In this document: positions 57,922 through 64,000 of the stretch, in pieces | Position numbering within the stretch: position 1 is the first letter of the stretch | How the letters are laid out: the number at the start of each line of letters is the position of its first letter | Origin: Morinoia aosen | Taxonomy: Eukaryota > Arthropoda > Malacostraca > Amphipoda > Talitridae | Length of the DNA stretch: 64,000 nucleotides | Direction of reading: 5' to 3' | NCBI GenBank assembly: GCA_030386875.1 | Contig: CM059573.1 | Span: 31,971,891-32,035,890, forward strand | Translations under genes and position numbers: made by a program | Notes under the pieces: generated by a model | Seen by the model: only the letters and a program-made list of their open reading frames with translations | Told to the model about the DNA's origin: nothing | The model's database searches: none

Positions 57922-58800
57922 CACAGGGGTTAGACAAATAATAGGAATCTTTATTAAATTTGGAGAAACTTCATTTACTATGAAGTATGAACTTATTTAG
58001 CCTTCAATACTGCTTCAATGCGTCTCGGAATAAAATTATTAAGTATCTTGACTTTTTCCATCAAAATTTCTAGCCACTCTTCCATAAAAACCTGCGCCAG
58101 CCCCTCCAGAAAGAAGGGTGGAGGGTAGCGATTCCTAACTTGTCGAGGGAGTATACACCACAAATGCTCAATGATATTGGGATCTGGAGATTGAGTAGGA
58201 TATTCCATGTATTTTAGCTCAGTTTCATGCTCTTCACAGCCATTTTTTTAACGATATGGGCAGTGTGAATTCGAGCATTATCGTTTTGCAGTCACCTTCA
58301 GGAAACTGAGTCACCTTAGAGTCACCGGGTCGCCCAACTGTTCAGGTAATCTTTGTTGTTGATCCTACCATGCAAGGCAGCAATTATTAAGAGAACCCTA
58401 CGATATGGCTGCAAAAACCATAACAGAAGCCTCCTCTATCTGTACTTCATCGTGGGAAAAAGACAGTCCGGGTTGAATGCTTCTTTGGGTTGACTTCACG
58501 CGTAAACTCGCCCCAAAGTCGGAGAAGGAGTAAAACTGGACTGATCAGAGAATATTACTCGCTTTACTGATATGGAGAGTAGGTTTTGTGGTCCCGTTAC
58601 CTCACCATCCGCTTCTCAAAGTTTAGAGAAAAAAGCAGAGGTTTACTGATGTCGGCTTTTCCATGGTATCCAGCTTTATGGAGCTCACGAAGAACGGTTT
58701 TGGAGAAACTGGATTGCTTAGATGCTGATTTAACTCTGCGCACACCTTAAGTGGGCCCTAGCCGATCAATCATTTACATGAAAAACTTTACGCCATCGCT
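57922..58800 (-). pseudogene. Tc1-like transposase relic
   Basis: The left end begins CACAGGGGTTAGACAAATAA, a Tc1-type terminal repeat. Minus-strand frames show the C-terminal part of a Tc1 transposase: YPTQSPDPNIIEHLWCILPR near 58140-58205, where PTQSPDxNxIEHLW is diagnostic. Upstream are a degraded NARIHTAHIV-like block near 58260-58300 and a SIQPGLSFSHDEVQ-like stretch near 58440-58480. Many stops and shifts are present, and the right terminal repeat was not found. Confidence 0.75.
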
Positions 58801-59010
58801 TAAATAAAGCATAATTGACGTCAAGAAGCTGTTTTGACGATTGAGCCAAGCGTTGACGGTGATTGATAAAAAGTATGAATGACTCAAGCTCAAGGACTGA
58901 TGCTTGACCGTCTAGGACAACTTTGATCAAGCATTACGTGAGTCTTTCATTGGCAGATATGGAGAAAGAAATAGAAACCACTACGAAACACTTCACGATC
59001 GACTTTCCTT

Positions 59011-59286
59011 TTAACACGCTGACTCCGGAGTGGTATGTATGTGTATCACTAAGTAAATTGCTCATTTACGTACTGGAATATGCAAATAACATTTCAACTA
59101 TTTTGATACATTTTCCGAAATAAATTTTAGAGTAAAAGGGAACACATTATGGTTCAAGTGTGTTCTTTACACTTTTCAAAAAGGCTAAAAATGTATTAAA
59201 GCAGAAAAGCCGGTTTTTCAGAACGACTTTTTCTAGCCTAACCAAACTGACCGTAAGCAACCACACAATCGGAGTCAACGTGTTAA
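59011..59286. mobile_element. 268-bp TTAA MITE
   Basis: TTAA lies at 59011-59014 and 59283-59286. The ends read CACGCTGACTCCGGAGTGG and, in reverse, CACGTTGACTCCGATTGTG. A relative with ends CAACACGTGCAC and CAAAACGTTGAC splits the SINE at 19683-20301. Confidence 0.7.
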
Positions 59287-59971
59287 GAAACTCAACTAAG
59301 AAAAGGTTGTGATGAAACCGACTGATGGGTTGGTTGAATGTCGATTGTGCTTGCGTCAATCGATTGACAGCATAGCTTGATCGATCAGCTTGATCGTCTA
59401 GGGCCTGCTTTAGTCGCCGTAGTTCGCTCCTATTTCCTTAAAATACGGTTTAATGATCGCCGCTCTCTATCAGTGAGCTTGGAAGGCTGATCAGAGTTTC
59501 AGAGTTGCTCCAATTGTTGGATGACTTTCCTTATTTCTGGAATACCGTCATTGTCCTCGACATGGTAACTCTCGAAAAACCAAGAAGCCTAACGGTTTAG
59601 GTGATCGAAGCTCCTGCCATGCGAGCACCAACAATTTCCTCGTTTTCAACATCAATAATTAGGTCATGCATTTTGCCTAAATATCTAATAAATCCAGAAT
59701 ACAGCGAAAAATATAAAATTGAGTAGCAGGAATAACCAAATTACAGTGAATATATACCAGCATAATGAAACTCTCCTTGAAGAAAAAATTAATGACAATA
59801 AATAACGAAGAATAGCCATATAATTTCACATCCGAAATCTCCTTGTAAATTTTCCCCGGTTATGGAAAATGGTCTTTCTCGGTCATATACGCTCATAAAG
59901 TGTCGGCAGTGTCAGCAGGATTAAGAAACTGCTCATACTTCACGACACGTTTTAAAAACAATGCCTTAAAC

Positions 59972-61377
59972 CAGCAGTTTTCAAACTGTGGTGTCGCGCA
60001 CATATGCGCCCCGGAGCTCGGTGCATGGAGGTACGTCGTGCACTCCCTGTTTATTTTCTATGCAGCATGCAGATAAAAAAGTTTTGCAGAATTCATTTAA
60101 AAGGGGACTTGAGCAAAGAAGGCAGAGAAAATGTTGTAATTGTTACTACGGTTGAATTTAGGTTGTGATAATTCATATCCAGAGTTTTAAAATGAATTAG
60201 ATGCTCCTCTGTGTGAAATATTTCATTTCGTGCGCCATAAAAACTTGGATAAGGACGCAGTAGCCGATGGTTACCATTTACTGATGTTTAGAACTCAATT
60301 AAAGTTTACATTAGAGGTATAGCATCATTGATTCTGTAACTATCGTTTTAAGCACGTGTAGGCCTCTGTTTCACAATTTTAATAAGTTTCGTGCGTAAAC
60401 AACGTTATGTTGTTGCTAGAAACATAAATATACAGCAATGGTACAGTTTAAATCATTTTCTACAACGACAGCCGGTCATTGTGCTCTGTAAGTGCTTATA
60501 TGCGTTAGTCCCTATGACCGCGTTTTGCGAGTATAAATATACTTGCCGCGTTTTTAGATGCGCCTCTTGACCGGCACATCCCACTCTGTAACAACATCCG
60601 CTACCAGTTAACTGAGCAATGTGAGGAGCGTTTACCTATCCCACCAGCAGACATTTCAGTGGCTCCGTTCGGGAGCAGCATTTGGTGCACAGTATTCGGC
60701 CAGAGACCTTTTTAGCGGATGTGCCTAACGAGACGAATCCTGCACTGTAGACACTGTTATCACATTGTACCCGCAGTTTGTTCACGTTGGCACAGTTCAC
60801 TATTCATAGTTTGTTGTCCACTATTCACTGTTCACAAACTGTTGAACGACATGCTAATCACAATTCCTCCTCACGTTTCTCAGTTTACTGGTAGCGGATG
60901 TTACAGAGTGTGATGTGCGGTCCAAATGTGCATCTAAAAACGCGGCGAGTATATTGCAACTATATTGCAGGGGACAAAGGCACATACGCGCTCAAAGCTA
61001 GGTAGACTAAAGTATTTTTCTCAACTTTCTAAGTTTAATTGAACAGGCACCATGTTTGAGGTTGTGTTTACACATTTGTGCTTCATCTGAAAAAATTTAG
61101 CATTATTCTAAATATCTAGAATGGCTTAAACTATTTATAATGAAGTTATACCTTACGCTAAAATGTTTCATTTTCTTCACTCAAGTACAAAATTTTCCTT
61201 ATTCTACATTAGCCCCTACGTAAAATTCCCCGAAAAAATTATTACTGTGTACAGCTGCCGATTTTAGGCACCAAACGAAGTTTATGGCAAACTATCATAT
61301 TTACGCTATGCCGCATGCCCCCATCGCCCACTAAAACGAGGACTTAGTACGCAGCGCAAAAAGTTTCGGAAACACTG
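59972..61377. mobile_element. 1.4-kb hAT-type element with target-site duplication
   Basis: The left end reads CAGCAGTTTTCAAACTGTGG and the right end, reversed, CAGTGTTTCCGAAACTTTTT, the style of hAT ends (CAGnGnTTnnCAAACT). Flanking 8-mers CCTTAAAC and CCTTGAAC match at 7 of 8 positions. No transposase frame was found, so it is non-autonomous or decayed. A palindromic element is nested at 60537-60951. Confidence 0.75.
60537..60951. repeat. Nested palindromic element, ~90-bp arms
   Basis: ATATACTTGCCGCGTTTTTA ... CATCCGCTACCAGTTAACTG on the left pairs with CAGTTTACTGGTAGCGGATG ... TAAAAACGCGGCGAGTATAT on the right. The ~240-bp centre holds short TTCACTATTCA-like repeats. It lies inside the hAT-type element. 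Confidence 0.75.
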
Positions 61378-61747
61378 CCTTGAACGTTTCAGGATGCCTC
61401 CTAGATTTTAAAACATTGCAGTGACGTTACATGCGTGGTCGGATGATGGCAGTAGTTCTAAACAATCCAATGTAAGGAAAGGTACTGCTCCGAATAATTC
61501 CCATCAGAACTTTTAAGATAGAAAGTGTGAACATTGAAAATGTTCATTCTTAATCAATATTTATTGAGCCTTTGTTTCCTTTGTTTCGTGTGCTTTTGAT
61601 TTCTTGGCGTATTGGGAAATCGCAGTCGTCATGAGGAGAGGTTTAGACCATAACATGAGCGAGGTTATAGCTTATGCTGACTGATTTCTAAGTGATCGGA
61701 TAAAAAGGGAAACCCTGGTATATAAAAGTATCATGATAAAAACAAAA

Positions 61748-61776
61748 GTTTCGGATCATGAAAAATCCATCTTCAG
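61748..61776 (-). ncRNA. Hammerhead ribozyme core motif (HH4)
   Basis: On the minus strand: CTGAAGA (61776-61770), T, stem GGAT/ATCC with the 8-base loop TTTTCATG, then GAAAC (61752-61748). The core is complete. Element ends and target-site duplications were not found, and the outer stems could not be assigned by eye. Confidence 0.45.
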
Positions 61777-62463
61777 TGTTCTGAAAAACAATAAATCAAA
61801 GTGTTAAAAATAATTCTAAACGCAAAATCTTGTGAATGAACCGAAAATAAAACAATGACATTAAAAAGCCAATAATAAAGTAAAAAATCCTGGGAAATTT
61901 CAACAATACTGGAAACTTTGACCGCTGTGTTACATTCATATCTTGACGGACATTTTTTAAAATGCATATCGATTCTAAAATACGGAGACCATACAAAAAT
62001 GGCGTTGAATGCAAAATTTTGGTGTTTGAGTGTTTAACGAAATGGTCGTTTTCCCAACAACGTTCTCTCAAGTACGAGTTAAATGGCTTAGTCAGTTTAT
62101 TGCACGTACGAAAGGAGACTCCACTGTGTTATGCACACCCCACAAATATCACCATGAAACATTGCAACGCACCATGAAAGAACACGTTTTGTACATCCAT
62201 ATTTTTTTGAAGTTTAGTATGTATTTTGTGCTACTGATTTCAAAAAGTACATCAGTTTTGATGTGACATCGATAGTTTTTGTTTATTCGTATTTTAATAT
62301 TTTTATGTATATAATTTCTCTACCGTAGTATGTTGGGTCAGGCTATTTGTATATTGTGAGAGTAATCATTCAGCCCTTACTATTTTCTAATAAACTGGAA
62401 TGTAAAAACGAAGTACAATATTGAAACAGAAGAAAAAATAGAATTCTGCGGTGTAAATGCTTT

Positions 62464-62890
62464 GATTACTGGTCTTTAATGTTTAGAAGTGCTTTGACGA
62501 CCGAGATTTCCTTGGGTGCAAAGTCTCATCTTTTCTGATTAGAAACCATTTGTAGTCTTCCATCTTAGCAGTATTCCATCGTCCTTTATATCTTCTTCCC
62601 ATAATTGCCATTTCCTAATCAAATCTCTCGCCCTGCTCTTCACCGAAGTCACCCAAATTTTCCTGGAAGAAGTTTAGATGAGGATGTAATAAATGAATCT
62701 TCAAGGACATACGACAACTAAGCTTCCTGCAGGTCTCAATGAGCTTTGGTAACTGGTAATTAGGCTGCTCATGATTTCCTAGAAATCTACGAACTACATC
62801 ACGGAATGAACAGCAAGCTTATTTTTTAATTATTGTCACCGCTTTTTCCAGTTCCCCGATTTCAACATTGTGTTTATTTGCGGTCCAACA
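62464..62890 (-). pseudogene. Repetitive arthropod protein fragment (LGDFGEEQGERF type)
   Basis: A minus-strand frame of about 115 codons with one internal stop reads SFRDVVRRFLGNHEQPNYQL, CRMSLKIHLLHPHLNFFQEN, LGDFGEEQGERFD, stop, EMAIMGRRYKGRWN and KMEDYKWFLIRKDE. It ends with a stop after KSRSSKHF. An FVGPQINTML segment lies just upstream in another frame. Proteins with the pattern SLKIHFL-HSHLD-FPENLG-EQGERFHQD are extremely abundant in arthropod genomes and behave as mobile or repetitive sequence. I do not know which element class carries them. The copy is inactive (stop, frameshift). Confidence 0.65.
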
Positions 62891-62896
62891 AAATTT

Positions 62897-63985
62897 TCAT
62901 TGTTCATATTCCTTAAACTTTCATATTTATGCCAGATTGCTGAACATTAATTTTTTCACATCACTCATAGGTACCAAATTCTTCATTATCCAGTACCAGT
63001 TGACCACTTCCAAATGAGGATTTGACTCCATTCAAATTTATCTTCACCTACTTGAATTTCTGGGACATAGTTTCTTACCTCACGGTAAAATAGGGTACAT
63101 TTGTAATTAACTCTATTCCACTCTATTCCTACCATGAGCTTCAAATCTCTCACCAGTCGTTTGCATCAACATACATTGTTTCTAATGTTTTGCATCTTTC
63201 TCCTACCTTTCACCTTTTTGCTTATTTTCATCTATACTTCTACCCTGTAACCACAAACTCAGTTTTCGGGCCCTCAATCTTAGCCATTTTCACTTTTACA
63301 TGTGCAATGCTTTCAATACACTCAAATTCCAAATTTTTCACATTCTCCTGTATTTGTGAAGGAGAGGACAACAATCAATTTTCTAATTTGTGGTGCTTGA
63401 TTAATGGCAATTAGATCGAAATAAACAATTTTTCTTCTATGCACTTTCCGTCGCATATGAGTATTTAACGAATTATAGCGGTAGGTTACCTACCGCAATA
63501 TTTCTATTCTTTCAAACGCGGAAAAATCGGTTTGAGGGGAGGACCCTAAATGGACTCTCCCTTCCGACGGCTGCAATGCACTCGAATGATCGTTACGTTA
63601 AGTTACTTTCGGTTACATTAGGTTACATTAATTCACTTACGTTACATTCTATAACTCGTTAAATACTCATTTGCGACGAAAAAAGCATAGAAGAGAATTA
63701 TTTATATCGATCTAATTACCTATATCCAAACACTAAAAATTGAAAAATCGATTATTAGCCTTCACATTTACCCATTCTCCCTTCATCTTATCCACCCACT
63801 TAACCTGCTCTCACATCAACCTAAAAATACAACTCTACATAAAAAATACTCATCATAAACCAGGCATTCTCATCTACAGTTATTCTATCTTATTACTAAA
63901 AATACAAAATCATTCAGTAAAATTAAATTTTCATTATAATATTTTTTTTACTGTTTGCAATAAGGCACAAACAAAGTAGTGATAT
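62897..63985 (-). repeat. Long dispersed repeat shared with 18067-18760
   Basis: It is the same order of sequence as at 18 kb, including frame fragments upstream of the EQGERF pseudogene. It seems to continue the same element 5'-ward on the minus strand. It is interrupted by the inverted-repeat element at 63406-63720 plus short flanks. Confidence 0.65.
63406..63720. mobile_element. 315-bp MITE with ~75-bp terminal inverted repeats
   Basis: The left end GGCAATTAGATCGAAATAAA ... GAGTATTTAACGA matches the reversed right end GGTAATTAGATCGATATAAA ... GAGTATTTAACGA. The corresponding site in the 18-kb copy lacks it, which confirms an insertion. The exact target-site duplication is unclear. Confidence 0.7.
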
Positions 63986-64000
63986 ATGTAATTATATATA

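Noticed and set aside
61796..62071. 91-codon minus-strand ORF upstream of hammerhead core HH4
   Set aside because: Phe/Ile/Leu-rich, no known domain; it looks like chance in AT-rich DNA, although a leader of the ribozyme element cannot be excluded.

Overview
The window looks like AT-rich, repeat-dense animal nuclear DNA, most likely from an arthropod with a large genome. The evidence is spliced genes with GT/AG introns, LINE, mariner, Tc1, hAT and TTAA-type elements, SINEs, and a repetitive protein fragment common in arthropod genomes. No bacterial operons, rRNA genes, functional tRNA genes or CRISPR arrays were seen. Nothing identifies the species.

Layout. 0-7 kb: two TTAA-flanked non-autonomous transposons, a MADF-domain remnant, a tRNA-derived SINE, a hAT-type MITE packed with GATAA motifs, and a mariner relic. 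7-14 kb: an old CR1/L2-group LINE relic, a 1.38-kb terminal-inverted-repeat element (copy A), and an inverted pair of a second element. One member of that pair carries a mariner fragment that itself holds a 313-bp hairpin element with a hammerhead-ribozyme core. 15-26 kb: SINE copies, an element with repeated CTCGACCCGGACA motifs, a 0.94-kb foldback element, a second hammerhead hairpin element, and copy B of the 1.38-kb element. Copy B is interrupted by a 419-bp tRNA-like SINE with the most complete hammerhead. 26-33 kb: mostly unrecognised DNA with few repeats.

33.6-43.8 kb is the main protein-coding locus. An intact 694-residue transposase-like ORF (Transposase_21/tnp2 type, as in CMC/EnSpm elements) is followed by a six-exon gene for a 370-residue DUF4806-type protein. 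The exons join in phase to 1113 bases. The two genes nearly abut: the transposase stop lies inside a splice-donor-like sequence 5 bases before the next start. This is either a two-gene DNA transposon or a domesticated derivative. 44-48 kb: more SINE copies, a hairpin with an 87-bp tandem repeat, and the end of a TTAA element.

48.6-53.5 kb is a nearly complete non-LTR retrotransposon (intact ORF1; endonuclease/reverse-transcriptase ORF2 with two frameshifts; short-repeat 3' tail). 53-64 kb: a 28-bp minisatellite, another TTAA element, a Tc1 relic, a TTAA MITE, a 1.4-kb hAT-type element with a nested palindrome, a fourth hammerhead core, a repetitive protein pseudogene, and a long repeat shared with 18 kb.

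The most unusual signal is the set of four hammerhead-core motifs. Three lie in short insertions with 11-12 bp target-site duplications. Two of these have near-perfect inverted arms that are identical within a copy but different between copies. All coordinates were read by eye; element ends marked approximate need alignment.
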